Assembly (NCBI RefSeq): GCF_050624435.1
Contig: NC_134541.1
Span: 11,710,995-11,774,994, forward strand
DNA length: 64,000 nt
Source of the DNA: Tenrec ecaudatus
Lineage: Eukaryota > Chordata > Mammalia > Afrosoricida > Tenrecidae
Reading direction: 5' to 3'
Shown here: positions 23,719-35,009 of the stretch, piece by piece
Numbering within the stretch: the first letter of the stretch is position 1
Layout of the letters: each line of letters begins with the position of its first letter
Notes under the pieces: generated by a model
The model's input: the letters and a program-made list of their open reading frames with translations, nothing else
Database searches by the model: none
Told to the model about the DNA's origin: nothing
Position numbers and translations under genes: made by a program

Positions 23719-23904
23719 TCATGAATCTGTGGCGTCTATCAGTTTGATCTCGGGCTGGAAGGGGGCGACCACAGCCTTCTGAGCAATCCTGGCCAGCCTC
23801 GCCCCACGCTGCACCCACATCCTCCGTCGTGCCTGCGGGTCCTCCAGGAGGCAGGCGGGTATCTGACCCAGCACCGTCAGCTCTAATGTCACCAGGACAT
23901 TCCT
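23719..23904 (-). CDS. Candidate last coding exon of an unidentified minus-strand gene
   Basis: On the minus strand an AG acceptor (…cattgtcttag) at about 23905 is followed by 61 codons, ending FQPEIKLIDATDS then TGA. The peptide has mixed, protein-like composition, with a hydrophobic stretch (VTLELTVLGQIPACLL) followed by a basic segment (RRRMWVQRGARLARIAQK). Third codon positions are mostly G or C, as in genes of GC-rich mammalian regions. The polypyrimidine tract is weak, and the frame is also open eight codons upstream to an ATG, so a chance frame cannot be excluded. A minus-strand AATAAA lies at about 22392-22397, which would give a UTR of about 1.3 kb containing two SINEs. I do not recognise the protein. 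Confidence 0.35.
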   Translation of the reverse strand, partial: RNVLVTLELTVLGQIPACLLEDPQARRRMWVQRGARLARIAQKAVVAPFQPEIKLIDATDS

Positions 23905-23929
23905 AAGACAATGGGGCCCAAACATTTAC

Positions 23930-25750
23930 AAGCGTGCACATACACATACGGGCTCTGGGCTCCAGCCGGCCAGGCCTCTCACTTGGGACTTCTGATCAAC
24001 ATATCCTTCTCCTTCAAGCTCTCTCTCCCCATGGCCCTGGCACCCCCTGTCTTCCTGATAGGGAAATGACAACAGCAGGTGAGGAGTTAAAAGTTAACAT
24101 TCCATTCGCTTTCAATCTCAATGAATTTTCTCAAGCCTCTTGGTGTGTCTGTGAGTTTGCTGTCCTGTGAATCCCACCACTGCCAAGTGCTCACCAGCCT
24201 GACCTTCGGCTCACAGCAGGCCCTCAGGGACCAGGTGAGGGAGAACCACTGGGCCCAGCTTTCAGCCAGGGACAAAGGATGCAGCTACAGCCCCTAGAGG
24301 GAAAGTCGTTTCCTACAGGTGACCCAACAGAGACCCAAGACCCGGTCCCACGTGGCTCATTATGTCCGTGTCCCTGTGCTGCCAGACCCTTATCTGTGCC
24401 ACACACCCCCCCACCCCCACCCCCACCCCCACGTCTATGAAGCTCTTACAGCTGCACGGTATTGGCCTCTTGGGGACGTGTAATAGAAGGTCGGCTACCG
24501 ACCGGCTCTGTTTACCAGCCACACATGAACCGTGCCTCTGGGGGGTTTCTGTGTGACTGAATGCTGGGCCTGCTACGGGATACTGTGCTGACCCGCTGTG
24601 ACTGCTTCTCCCCACCTGGTCCTCCCCAGACACACCCGCAGCCATGCTGCTCAGAGCCCATGGGAACAAACAAGCCAGGAGATACCTTTAGTGTGCTGCC
24701 AGCGTCTCCCACAGACCTGACCCCTCCGGGACACCAGGCCTGCCCAGAGTGGGTCCAAGGCCTCCTTGTCCCCACTCCCCTTCCCCAACGTGCTCCCAGC
24801 CTCACCCCAAGACACATTTCCTTCCTGTGCCACTCACGCTCCTTAGTGTCAGTCTGCAGAGGGACAATAAAAGCCTGGGAGCCGCTGTGTCCTAGAGCTC
24901 CGGGCTCAAGCACACTGAAGCCACGAGGCGGCTGCAGAACTGGACCACGGTGGTTCTGCATGAGGCTTGATGCCAAGTGTTCCCAGATGGACCTCGCCTG
25001 CCAGGACCCTGCTCAGAACACCAGACTCACTGACCTGCCAGCCGACTGGTTGACCTCCCCGGGGGCCCATTTATCCGCCATGTCTATTGAGCAACTCGAG
25101 TCCCAGGAGAGGAGAAAGGCTCTCACACAAGTCAAGCAAGAGCTCTGATTGGATGAGGATGTTCCAGCAGGGTGGGGTGGGGACTGGATAAGGGGTGGGG
25201 GGCGGAGGCTGGTCTATAAGAGATCTCAAAGGTTCCATGTTCAAACCTGACCCACCCCGAGCTGCTTCACCCCATTACTCTCTTCATTGAGACCCGTATC
25301 CAAAGTGATGCCTAAATCCCACGTTGGCACACCATCGTATGACCTGCCACTTTGTCAAAGCCCCGGTGCTGCTTCTGGTAAATGTCCTTAGATTGTGCTG
25401 AGGGGGTACGATGGGAGTGAGCAGAGGAGTGTGTGTGTGTGTGGGGGGGGACATTGTTGCTAGAGTGTAAATATGATCACTTAAAAACAATTTGTCATCA
25501 TACATGGGCAGTTCCAGACAATGTCAGCAAGACCTGCTCCCCCCACCCAGGTAGATCTTGTCCCTGTCCTCATCCCTCGGGACCACCCCACCCCCCGCCC
25601 CTGCCAGGAGGGACCGGCCGCAAGTGCTGCTGCAAACCAGAGAAACCTCCACTGAACTAGGAAGCACAATGCAAAGCTACTGTTTCCCTGTACGCCCTCC
25701 GCCCAGCTCTGCACCCGCCTGAAGGTGGCGTTTCTCCCTCTAACCCTCTG
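23930..25750. other. No gene seen
   Basis: Open frames at 24512-25148 overlap on both strands without recognisable domains. A possible SINE scrap lies near 25205-25270. Confidence 0.4.
24406..24432. repeat. (CCCCCA)n minisatellite-like run
   Basis: About four units of CCCCCA/CCCCAC. Confidence 0.85.
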
Positions 25751-25754
25751 CCGA

Positions 25755-25946
25755 GGAGCCTGGTCGTGTTCTGAGTGATGCACTGGGCAAGGTCGGCAGT
25801 TGGAAACCACCAGCTGCTCCAGGGGAGGAAGAGGAGGTTCTCTGCTCCCCTGAAGAGGTACAGCCGCAGAAACGCACAGGGGCAGATCTGCCCTGTCCCA
25901 CAGGGTTGCTGTGGGGCAGAGCCGACTCGATGGCAATGAGGGCAGA
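25755..25946 (+). mobile_element. AfroSINE, plus, full length
   Basis: Head 'aggagcctggtcgtgttctgagtgatgc', B box 'ggtcggcagttggaaacc', and tail 'ggttgctgtggggcagagccgactcgatggcaatgagg'. Confidence 0.88.
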
Positions 25947-26389
25947 TCCTTCCTCATAGCATTCTGCCCGCTCAGTTCACAGTCCTTCAAAGTGGACGTC
26001 TGTCACCCCCGAGACACTCAAATCGTGTCCCTCTTCAATGAGCTTTGAGTTTGGGGAGGGGGGGCAGTCTGGAGGGACCTGGGTGGGGCCGTAGAGTACA
26101 TGATGTCAGGTTTCCCAGTGGAATCCTCACAGGGCAGGCCCTGGCTGCTGCACCCAAGGGAAGAGCAGGCGGCCCGTCATTCTGACGACAGACTGGAGAA
26201 GAGTCCTGGCCTTGGCCTTACCAGTGCAGCTTCCTGGTTACTTCAAACATCCTCCTCCCAAGCTTTTTCTATCATCTTGCCTGCTTCCAGAAAATGTGTC
26301 CAGGTGACGCCTGGGATCCCCTCCAAATGGTCGCTGCTTTCCGAGCCCGAGTGTCACTGGCCCAGCGGATACCCTCGGAAGCCCCTGTT

Positions 26390-26760
26390 TTTAATTGACC
26401 CCTTGTTAAGGAGAACCTCACAGTCAACAGCCATCCACCCGCCGATGGCAGAAGGGTGGAACAAGCCCTGCTGGGGGTCCTCATGGATGACACGTATGAA
26501 CGAGAACCCTTTAGGCAGTACTTTTTGATTCCCCCACCCAACTTCAGTCATGCTCATGTCCATGCACGTGCAGCACGGGCCCGACCCCAGCACAGCAGTG
26601 AGACTCCCTGAGCCCAGTGAGCAGGAGGGCGGGCCAGCCACAGACTGAGAACCAGGCGGTTTCCCTGCTCACCTCCAAGGGCCAGTAGCCCCTCACAGGC
26701 ACCTTCCAGTGGCTCATTACTGCTTTCAGCATGAAGACAGCAGGGACCAGGGCCCCTGTC
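26390..26760 (-). pseudogene. Possible decayed P-element/THAP9-like transposase fragment
   Basis: Minus-strand translation gives VFMLKAVMSHWKVPVRGYW (about 26685-26730), which resembles the 'W+xPVGYF' block of THAP9/P-element transposases. About 50 codons on, in a different frame, comes a stretch ending LFHPSAIGGWMAVDCEVLLNKG (about 26400-26465), which can be laid against the 'xxDxxHxxKxxRNxLxxKG' block. Several stops and frameshifts intervene. A GGAG/gtgagc donor-like sequence at about 26668 also allows a spliced-exon reading. The match rests on memory of the family pattern only. Confidence 0.25.
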
Positions 26761-27004
26761 AGCCCCTCCTTCCTCCCTGCCCCACTCATCCCCACTTGTG
26801 TGTCAGCTGTCAGCTCAGATGTCTCCCTCTCCAGAGTCTCTCCAGGCCCAGGTGGGATCCCCATCGCTCTGTCCACAGAGAAAGGCACCCTGCCTCCTAC
26901 CCCCTGCAACTGCCCGTTCCCAGGGGCAGGGCCCCCTCCCTGTCGCCTTGCTGCTTTGGTGCCATGTGGGGGATGTGGTGAGAGCTCACTAAAGCCGACG
27001 CTGC

Positions 27005-27068
27005 ATAAACCAAGGCACACAGAGAGGCCAAGTAACCAGCCCAAGACCACACAGCTAGCTCGTGGTGC
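27005..27068 (-). repeat. MIR fragment, reverse
   Basis: 'aggcacacagagaggccaagtaaccagcccaagaccacacagctagct'. Confidence 0.65.
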
Positions 27069-27079
27069 CTCCTAGGACA

Positions 27080-29066
27080 GGAGTGCCCGAATCTGCATGG
27101 AGGAGGAGGAATAAGAAGGGGGATTGGCCCGAAGCTGGCTCCCACGAGGGGGTGTCAGGCAGATTGCTCCCCCACAGCTTTTCACTGCTCCCAACACCAG
27201 ATGCTCTGTTTCTCAGCCAGGCTCAGACACTTGTTCACAGGGCTCCTTGGAGCTCACGCTCCTGGGGCTTATCTGGGGAGTCACAGGACAACTCAGCGGA
27301 CAGGAGACAGTTAATGGCTCAAGCAGGACAGCACTCAGTGTCCTCCCGGCTGCGCCCGCAGACGGCCAACTTCCTCTCGGCCTTGTCTTGGTCACACTAG
27401 CCGGCAGGCCCTGCAGTGCTCCTCTGTCCTGCTCGGCAAGGGTCACCCTTCTTCAGCTCAGGGACACCCCACTCTGCCACAGGCCTCCTGCCCCCAAGTG
27501 CTCAGCTCTCCCCCTGCCAGCAGCCACCTCAAGGGCTCGGCTCTCCTGCTCTGTGGGCTGGGTGGCCCACGACTCCTCCCGGCTCCTCTCTCTTGCCACC
27601 ATTTCTCTGCCACGTGCAGCCTCTGAAGAAATGCAATTTACAGTCCTGGATAGATCTGCCCCCCCCCCTCCCCTTGCTGTACCACAGTGACTCGATTTGC
27701 ATAATAGCCTAGGACCAATCCCGAAAGGTCACATAAGCCTTTCGGGTGCCTGCTACACACCCTCTTAGCATAATCAAATAACCAATCCCTTTGCAGGACT
27801 GTCGCTTGGCTGATCTTATCCACAAAGCTGGCTATGAGGGCGGGCCTCTGCGCTCCCTGGGGGAGCCAGGATCCGGATCCAGCCTGTGCCTCCTCTCAGA
27901 ACATTCAGCCTCTGTGTCGAATGACTCAGCTCCACCCACCAGCCGGGGACCACCGGCAATGGGGCTCCACTCCCAGCAGACCTGGTCACTCCCAGACTTA
28001 ACACCCTCCCACGGCCCTACCTGGGGGCGCAGTCCTGCTCTGCACGGGCCCAGCTGGCACCCACGGGCTTGCTCACACAAGCCTAGGCAGGGGGTCCTCC
28101 CACGCATGGTCCTGCCCCTGGGGCCATGGACTGGGGAGGGGCTGCCCGGAGCACTCAGCCCCTTAATGAACCTCTCTTCTTGGTGCCGCCTGCCTCCCTC
28201 CTGGCTCCCACACTTAGGGCAGTTGATCCTGCCTCCCTCCCTCCCTCCAGCCACAGGCAACTCTGGACCAGGAGGCTGCCAGTTTCACTTCCTCTCCGCC
28301 TGCTGCTCCGCGGCCTGTCACGTGGCTTCTGCCACCAACACGCCATCGAGCCTGCCAGCACCCAGGTCTGGGCAGAGCCCAACTGCTCACCCAAAGGCCT
28401 TCACACCACCTCTCCCCCTCACCAGCCAGGACGCACCACTTCTCAGAACACCCCCTGCCACTCCTTTCCCGTTTCTGTTCTGTGGAGCTCCTCCTGGGAT
28501 AACTAGAGCTCTGGCTCCCAGCCCGAGGGGGACACTCACTGCCCACCTCCATCTTCACCTGCCCACTGACCTCCCCCTTCAGGGTTGGGTCCTCGGTCCC
28601 CAATGCTCACCATTCCCCTCCCATCTACAAGATGCGGTCCTCCCCCGCAGGTCCCTCTCAGAGAGGGCCACTGCCGGCCACCTGGGGTTCAAATGAGCAT
28701 CCCAGGGTGCAGCCCAGGTGGCTGGGGGTCACTAGCCCCAATTGCTTCCTGGAGTCTTTCTCTGAGCCAGCACTGCCCACCTGCCTAGAGGCCATTCCCA
28801 GGGGACATGTGACCGGGTCTAGTGGCCTTTTGGGTTCTCACAACTGTGAGGGTGGGTGCTATTGGCATTGGTGGGTAGAAGTCATGGGCAGGACTGTGCT
28901 GAGCACCCTATAATACCCAAGACAGCTTCCTATGACTGAGAAGGACCCAGCCCCAGCGGGCACGAGGGCCATTTTCTCCAGCCTGTGCGTGACACCTGGC
29001 TGTCACATTGTCTCTTTATTGCGGCCACTCTCCAACAGGGTCTCCCTGCCTTCGCTTGTCCCCCCA
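27080..29066. other. C-rich sequence without a recognised gene
   Basis: This includes the longest open frame of the window (27791-28696, plus). Its translation is Pro/Ser/Leu-rich and resembles chance translation of C-rich DNA. Confidence 0.45.
27695..27732 (+). promoter_or_regulatory. Octamer, CCAAT and nuclear-receptor half-site cluster
   Basis: ATTTGCAT (27695-27702), CCAAT (27715-27719) and AAAGGTCA (27724-27731) lie within 38 bases of otherwise unassigned sequence. The grouping resembles a proximal promoter, but no downstream exon was found. Confidence 0.25.
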
Positions 29067-29071
29067 CCCCT

Positions 29072-29592
29072 TGTGGCAGTTACATAATCTACTGTCAACT
29101 TGAGTGAAAGGGTGGAGTCTAGCCTGTCAATCAGGTCACAGTCAATGAGGCCTCTATGTGGGCATGACCTTCTGAGGATTCTGGGAACTGCTGTCTTCCT
29201 CCCTGGAGGTGGGACACACACTCTCCCTGTGAGACATTCCTGTTGACAAGCCACATGGAGGTATGCTGATGGAGCCAGAGCCCTGGAGCTGGAGGAGCCA
29301 CATAGAGACCCATACCATCACTGAGATGCTTCCACCACCACTGGATCCACAAGACTTTCCACCCACTGGCGTGTGATCTTCCTGCACTCGGTGTCGTTGC
29401 ACATGGTGTGTGGGTCTGAAGAGGAGCTTATGGACTGGTATTGGGCATATGGGCTCATATTGGACTTATGGACTTGATGTGGACTGGGCTGGGACGTTTT
29501 CTTAATATATAATTATTCTTTATATAAAGCTCTTTCTTATACACATATGAATGTTACTGGATTTGTTTCGCTAGTCAACCTGGACTCACACA
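29072..29592 (+). mobile_element. Solo-LTR-like element with perfect 5 bp target duplication
   Basis: The element of 521 bases begins TGTGGCAG and ends ACTCACACA. It is bounded by CCCCT on both sides (29067-29071 and 29593-29597), fitting the TG…CA ends and 5 bp duplication of a retroviral-type long terminal repeat. Its 3' third turns AT-rich, with 'tatataaagctctttcttataca' as a likely processing region. No internal retroviral genes lie beside it, so it is a solo LTR left by recombination. The family was not identified with certainty; a MaLR/ERVL-type LTR is my guess. Confidence 0.6.
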
Positions 29593-29599
29593 CCCCTCC

Positions 29600-30070
29600 A
29601 GTCCCCAGGGACCGATTATCCATGAAGTAAGGTAAGCACAGGCCAACTTTGGCTACTTATTCATCTGTAGTGACCCGGTTGCGTCCTGCTTACGGGGCCC
29701 TCCACTCGTCAGGGATTGCAAATGGGGAAAGATCGGATTCTCAGGGAAGGGACGGTGGGGTTAGGAGAGAGATAGATGCCAGCCAGACCCAGAAGCAGAA
29801 TCTCTGGGGTTCTCTGGAAAAAGCGTGACCTTGTTCACTATACCGATTAGTAGGCAAGCACAAGTCAGCCAGTGCTTACCTTGCTTACAGAGACATCTGA
29901 CACAACCTCAGATCCATCCTGTGAAACCCAAAACAGCCCAGCTGGATGAGAGAGGAAAACATTCAACAGAAGGATTTACACAGACGGGAGGATTATTCCT
30001 AATCCCCGTCTCCAAACTCGGAGACGGATCTATTTCGTTATGTCCATATAAACCCCTGCTTAAAAGAAAG
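29600..30070. other. No gene seen
   Basis: Unassigned sequence between the solo LTR and a SINE; possibly a diverged repeat. Confidence 0.4.
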
Positions 30071-30071
30071 C

Positions 30072-30250
30072 CAACCAACAAAGTCACTGCCACCGAGGCC
30101 ATGCCGACTGGCAGCGACAGGGCAGGAACTGCCTGTGGGCTGGCGAGACTGCAGCTCCTCATGGGAGGAGACAGCCCCGGCCTCTCCTGCGGAGCTGCTG
30201 GGGGTTTCGAATGGGCAATTTTGCAGATGGCAGCCCAGTGCGTAACCGAG
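30072..30250 (-). mobile_element. AfroSINE, minus
   Basis: 'caacaaagtcactgccaccgaggccatgccgactggcagcgacag' to 'gatggcagcccagtgcgtaacc'; the final head bases are missing. Confidence 0.8.
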
Positions 30251-30454
30251 ACGGACCAAAAACCCACGGGGAAGCGAGGAGCTGGGGAGGAATAATCACC
30301 TGCAACAAAGACTTCAAAGGGATAGTTTTCCCCAACTGGCTGAAATACTGATAATAAATAAGAGCCCCGTTAGCCAGTAAGGGAAAGGCCCACAACGTTA
30401 GCAGGGAAACTGCTAGTCACTGAAGCCCAGAGGCCTTCGGAAATGCGGCCGAGC

Positions 30455-30560
30455 AGCAGTGGGCTTGGGATTGTGTCCCAGCTGTGCCACGACCAGCCAC
30501 GTGGCCTTGGGGACGTCCTGTCACTGCCTCTGCTCCCTGGCCCAGAGGATGGAGAGGGTG
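30455..30560 (+). repeat. MIR fragment
   Basis: 'tgtgtcccagctgtgccacgaccagccacgtggccttggggacgtcctgtcactgcctctgctccc' keeps MIR order. Confidence 0.55.
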
Positions 30561-30834
30561 AAGAGCGACCTGCCTGCAGGGTGGCTGTGGCCTTTCCCCT
30601 GGCAGCGAGCCGGGAGGGGCACAGACTCCCACTTGGGTTAGTGTCCTGTGACCACAGGCCAAGTGGCCGGGAGCAGCCCAGGTCAAAGTTAGGGGATGGT
30701 TGGGTTCATGTCGATGGGGGAGGAACAGCTTGGGAAGCAGATCCTGAGCCCAGTTTGAAGAATGTAATTCATGCCCCTGAAGTGACGTGAAGAAACGGCG
30801 GAATTGGAGGTGCGTTCCACTGGGTATCATCTTA

Positions 30835-30889
30835 GCAGCAACAACAACAACAACAACAACAACAACACACACACACACACACACACACC
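30835..30889. repeat. Compound (CAA)n(CA)n microsatellite
   Basis: About nine CAA units pass directly into about twelve CA units. Confidence 0.95.
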
Positions 30890-31584
30890 CCTCACTGTAC
30901 ACATCTGGAGGTCAGAATTCCCAAGTGGGTCTGTTAGGATGCACCGCGAGGACTGTGTTCCCTCTGGAGGTTTGTGGGTAGGATGGGGGTGGGGGGAGCC
31001 TTTTCTCGGCCTCCCCCAGCTCTGGAGGCTGCTGGCGCTCCTTGGCTTGGGGTCCCTTCCATCTTCAAAGCCAGTGACCAATGGTCCCTGCTGCACCCCG
31101 ACAGTCACCCTCTGTCATACCTAAGGATTCTTGTTGTGACACTGGATCCACTCAGGTAATCTAGGATAATTTCTCTATGTGGGCGTCAGCTGAGTAGCAA
31201 AGTGTAACCCCACCGCCATACCATGTAGCCTAACCTATTCACAGGTTTTAGGGGCTCAGCCAAGGGCATCTTGGGGGCGGGAGCATTACTCTGCTGTCCA
31301 CACCCCTAAACTCCATTCTGCACTCAGTGTGGTAGCAACGCCCCGTGGCTGCACCGATTGTATCCTCACGGCAGCTCTTGGAGGGAGAGGATCTCTACTC
31401 CTGCTTCAGTGGGCCTGTAACATTGGTGGTCACCTGCCAGAGGCCACCAGCAAGCCAGAGGCCAATCGGTGTTATGACAGCCGGCAACCCATCATGCCGC
31501 AGGAGATGGCTTCTGTGGTTGGAAACCTTCACGTGGCACGGCGACACCAAATACCTTTCTTCCCAGTGGGTCTTGTCCCGCAGA

Positions 31585-31985
31585 CACCCAAGTGTGCGAA
31601 GATACGCCCACTGGGCTCCTCCTGGGTACAGACCAGCCAGGCTGGGAGGCCCAGGAGAGGCTCTCCGTGGAGCGCCACTGCCCCCTAGAGGAACAGTGGC
31701 TGAGGCCCAGCTGGGATGGCACCCAGACCGGAGGCTTTGGGGCACTGGCAGCCAAGACCACCAGAGTCTCTCAGCAGAGTGAATGTGAGGAGCCCCCCAA
31801 GTGCAGGTTGTCGAGTCAGCCCTAGGCCTGTGGTCTGAGCACCCACGGACGCAGCCTGCTCTGCCTGTTCCAGCAGCAACTGCCATGGGCACCTCTGCCC
31901 CGCCTTCTGAGGGCCTCAAAGCCCCTGCCTCTGGACCGGGCAGCCCCGCCCCCTCAACCTCATTCTGAATAAACCCCAAGTTACA
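31585..31985 (+). CDS. Weak candidate terminal exon with nearby polyadenylation signal
   Basis: The sequence 'tacctttcttcccagtgggtcttgtcccgcag' resembles a splice acceptor. The frame after it begins TQVCEDTPTGLLLGTDQPGW, continues for about 80 codons and stops at 31822-31824 after CRLSSQP. An AATAAA follows at 31968 in 'attctgaataaacc'. The composition is plausible for a coding exon, but an overlapping frame is open over a similar span and no donor-bearing partner exon was found. It could equally be a chance frame ahead of an unrelated AATAAA. Confidence 0.25.
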
Positions 31986-32149
31986 TTGTAACATCGGAGT
32001 CAGGAGAGAAGCCTTGGTTCTGCATGATGACTACTTTGAAGCCTTTGTTTCGTTTTTCAACTAACTATCCCTCCACACCATTAACAACAGACGTTGGTTC
32101 GTGGATCTGCTGATGGTGTTGACACTTCTGCTGTCTTTTCTGAAGTCTC

Positions 32150-32490
32150 ACAGCCATCGAGTCAATTCTGACTCACAAAAACTCTGTAAAAACCAAACAC
32201 GCTGTCATCGAGTCAATGCCGGCTCACAGCGAACCTATAGGCGAAGACAGAGATGCCCCTGTGGGTTTCTGAGACTGTAACTATGCAGAGCCTCAGCCTT
32301 CTCCTGACTGGTGGTTGGTGGATTTGAACTGCTGACCTGGCAGTTAGCAGCCTACTGCATAGCCACGACCCCGCCAGGCCTGTGCAGCACAGAGTGAAAC
32401 TGTCCCTTTGGGCTGTCTTCACTGGAGCAGGAAGCTTCCTCCTTCTCTGGCAGAGCATGGTTCACTGCACCACCGGGTTGCCTGTCCTAA
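32150..32490 (-). mobile_element. AfroSINE split by a second AfroSINE (nested pair)
   Basis: The outer copy is 32150-32195 ('catcgagtcaattctgactcacaaaaactctgt') plus 32381-32490 ('gtgcagcacagagtgaaactgtccctttgggctgtc…gcaccaccggg'). The inner copy, in the same orientation, spans about 32196-32380, from 'aaaaccaaacacgctgtcatcgagtcaatgccggctcacagcg' to 'agccacgaccccgccaggcc'. The outer sequence reads on across the inner copy. Confidence 0.8.
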
Positions 32491-32571
32491 AGTCTCGCTG
32501 ATGCTTATTGGACGGACATCGTGTGCTCCCTGTGACTCGGAGGACTTCCCCTGTGTGCACATACTCGTGGG

Positions 32572-32640
32572 AGGCACAGAGAGGCGAAGCCACTTGCCCA
32601 GGATCACACAGCTCAGTGGCAGAGGGGGAAGCTCAGGCCG
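32572..32640 (-). repeat. MIR fragment, reverse
   Basis: 'ggcacagagaggcgaagccacttgcccaggatcacacagctcagtggcagagg'. Confidence 0.65.
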
Positions 32641-32989
32641 GGGCAGTCTGGTTTGTGATTATTACTGCGAGGCCACGTATCTTCATTCCAGAATCAAGTC
32701 GTCCAGCACGGGGACCCGGGGGCTGCCCTGTTCTCTGTCCTCCCGCAAGCAGTCAGCAGGCTCTTTGTCACAGCCTGGAAGGACCCGGGGGGAGTCCATC
32801 CCTGACTCCGTGGAACTTTCTATCTGTGGTGGATGTTAGGTGATTGCCAAATTGATTCCCACCTGTAGGGAGCTGGCAGGACACAGGGAGGTGCTCAGGA
32901 AGGTTTGGCAGTTCAAGGCTGGTGACTCACTCCTGCACTGCGGACAGCCCAGGAAAGCCTTAGGCGCCGTTCTCTGACCACGAGGGGTC

Positions 32990-33375
32990 GATATGAGTTC
33001 AGTGTGGTGGGTCATAGAGCAGTATCAAGTCATGATTCTCTTGCATCTGACTGACGGTGTTGGTGAGGAACGTCAGAGTACCTCAGATCGCCTGAGGAAA
33101 CAAACATATCTGTCTTGGTCAGGAAAGCCAGGAAGCTCCTTAGAAGCAAGGAGGGTGAGACTCTGGCTTGCGTGCTTTAGACACGTTATCTGGAGAGACC
33201 GGTCCCTGGCGAAGGGCATCATGCTCCGTAAAGTAGAAGGGCAGCGAAAACGGGGAAGGCCCTCAATAAGCTGGATTGACACAGTAGCTGCAGCCAGGGG
33301 GCGAAACCTAGCAACCACCGTGAGGATGGAGCGGGGCGGGGCGTGGGGGCGGCTGTGAGTAAGGACCACCTAGCA
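32990..33375 (+). mobile_element. RTE-clade LINE fragment, C-terminal ORF end
   Basis: The frame reads …LACFRHVIWRDRSLAKGIML, then KVEGQRKRGRPSISWIDTV, the highly typical end of RTE reverse-transcriptase ORFs ('FGHV.RRD.SLEK…KVEGKR+RGRP…W.D'). The remaining tail (rccaccgtgaggatggagcggg…) follows the known order of the family's 3' end. The frame is open for about 120 codons but is only a fragment. Confidence 0.75.
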
Positions 33376-33379
33376 ACAA

Positions 33380-35005
33380 CTGCAGCAAAGCCTGCGACCG
33401 ACCGTTTGGCTGGAGCAGGCTGTTCGGTATCCCGTAATCATCCTCCATTTGGTGCTCTGGCATAACTACCCAAGTGCTGTGCGCCCTCGCCCCTCGATTA
33501 ATGGGGCAGGATTTCCCGCCAGCATATGAATGAGGAGGCAGGATAAGGCTGTAACTTGAGTCAAACGCCTTTGAGAGCTGTACTATGCTGAACAAGGGGG
33601 CAGAGATCTCAGGCCTCCCCAAGACCCTCTCTCAGGCCGGCATTAATGCTGAGATGCCGGGAGAGGAAGGGGATCACATGCCTCCCCCTTCTCCTTCCCC
33701 TCACTGCTTCCCTGCCCTTGACTCACATCACTGGTCCTCATCACCTGCCTGGGTCCAGCAGGCAGCAAATCTGGGACCTGTCTGCACACAGACCACCTTA
33801 TTCTACAGCTCCTGATGAGCCCAGGGCACCACAGCAAGCGGAATGAGACCCTTGCTTCCTGCTGCCCTGGGGGCATCCAGGCCCGCTCCCTGCCTGCACT
33901 GACCTCTGACTTCTCTCAGGCTGTGGGGTGACCAGCCCCTGTGCTCTAGGGATTCTCTCTCATCGGGAGACCTCCTAATTCACAGGGACCCGTCTCTCAG
34001 GATGCGGCGCGGATGATGTGATGAGGCTCCGAGTGAGCCCCTCATGAGCACCTGTGGACAACGATGGGATGGTCACCATTGTCGTTTCCAGTGTAGGCCC
34101 CAGATCACTACGTATCTCAGGGTGACAGGACACAGCACCCTGACTCTGATCAGGACCCCGATTCAGGCCCAGAACGCCCCACAGAGCACCTGGAAGGCCC
34201 TGGTCCCAGGCCGAGTCGGGCAGGACACAGCTCCAGCCCCCACCCCCTCCATCGGGGGCAGTTTCTGTGGGGCGAGAAGATGTTTCTGAAATGATGCGAA
34301 CATATTTCTGAGGTCAGCATCGAAGCAGAAATGCCTTCCAGACGGTGCCGGGCTTCAAGAGAGAGAAAGAGGCCATTGGATGAGTCATCATCCCAACTAT
34401 TTGAATGAAACAAAGACACAACAAACACTCCGCTCTCCCCTCCCGCCAGCCTGGGTGAGCTCAGCTGCAGCTGGAGGGAATTAGAGGGGATCTCCGGTTC
34501 CCCAAGATACCACCCGACCCGCCATGACTCACGGTGAGAACCACAGGGATGCGGCCGGGCAGGCAGTCTGGAACCTTCTGAGGGGGGTGCACTGCAGAGC
34601 GGACTCTGGCAAGCCAGCCTGGGGGCAGGGGGCCAGTGTGTCAAGGGGCCAAATGCCAGTGTGCAGAAAACCCTGCCGCCACACCCGGAAGACACTGCTG
34701 GAGTCCGACTTGGCTTTTCCCAACAGTCCAGGGGTGATATTTCATGTCCAATATCAGAGTAAAGATTCTACCAGGTACTTCTGGCTCCCCTCCACCGACA
34801 GCCCCTGGGGGCTGAGGGCTACAGGAAGAGTAACCATTCCAGGATTCTTGGGACATCCCTGGGGGATGCTGTGTCCGGCAAGGTTCTGGGCTTGGAAGAC
34901 TCTTTACCTCCCGGACTTTTCTTGCGGGGAGGAGGAGGGAGACTGATTGGGACAGAGCCGAGGAGGGGAGTCCAGCCACGCGGGCCATTAAGAGCAAACT
35001 CTAGG
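33380..35005. other. No gene seen
   Basis: Moderately GC-rich and mostly unique. Overlapping open frames at 34150-34997 show no domain. Confidence 0.4.
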
Positions 35006-35009
35006 CCTC

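Noticed and set aside
27791..28696. 301-codon open frame on the plus strand, longest in the window
   Set aside because: Pro/Ser/Leu-rich translation of C-rich DNA, no domain, open frames also on the other strand, and no splice or Kozak support.
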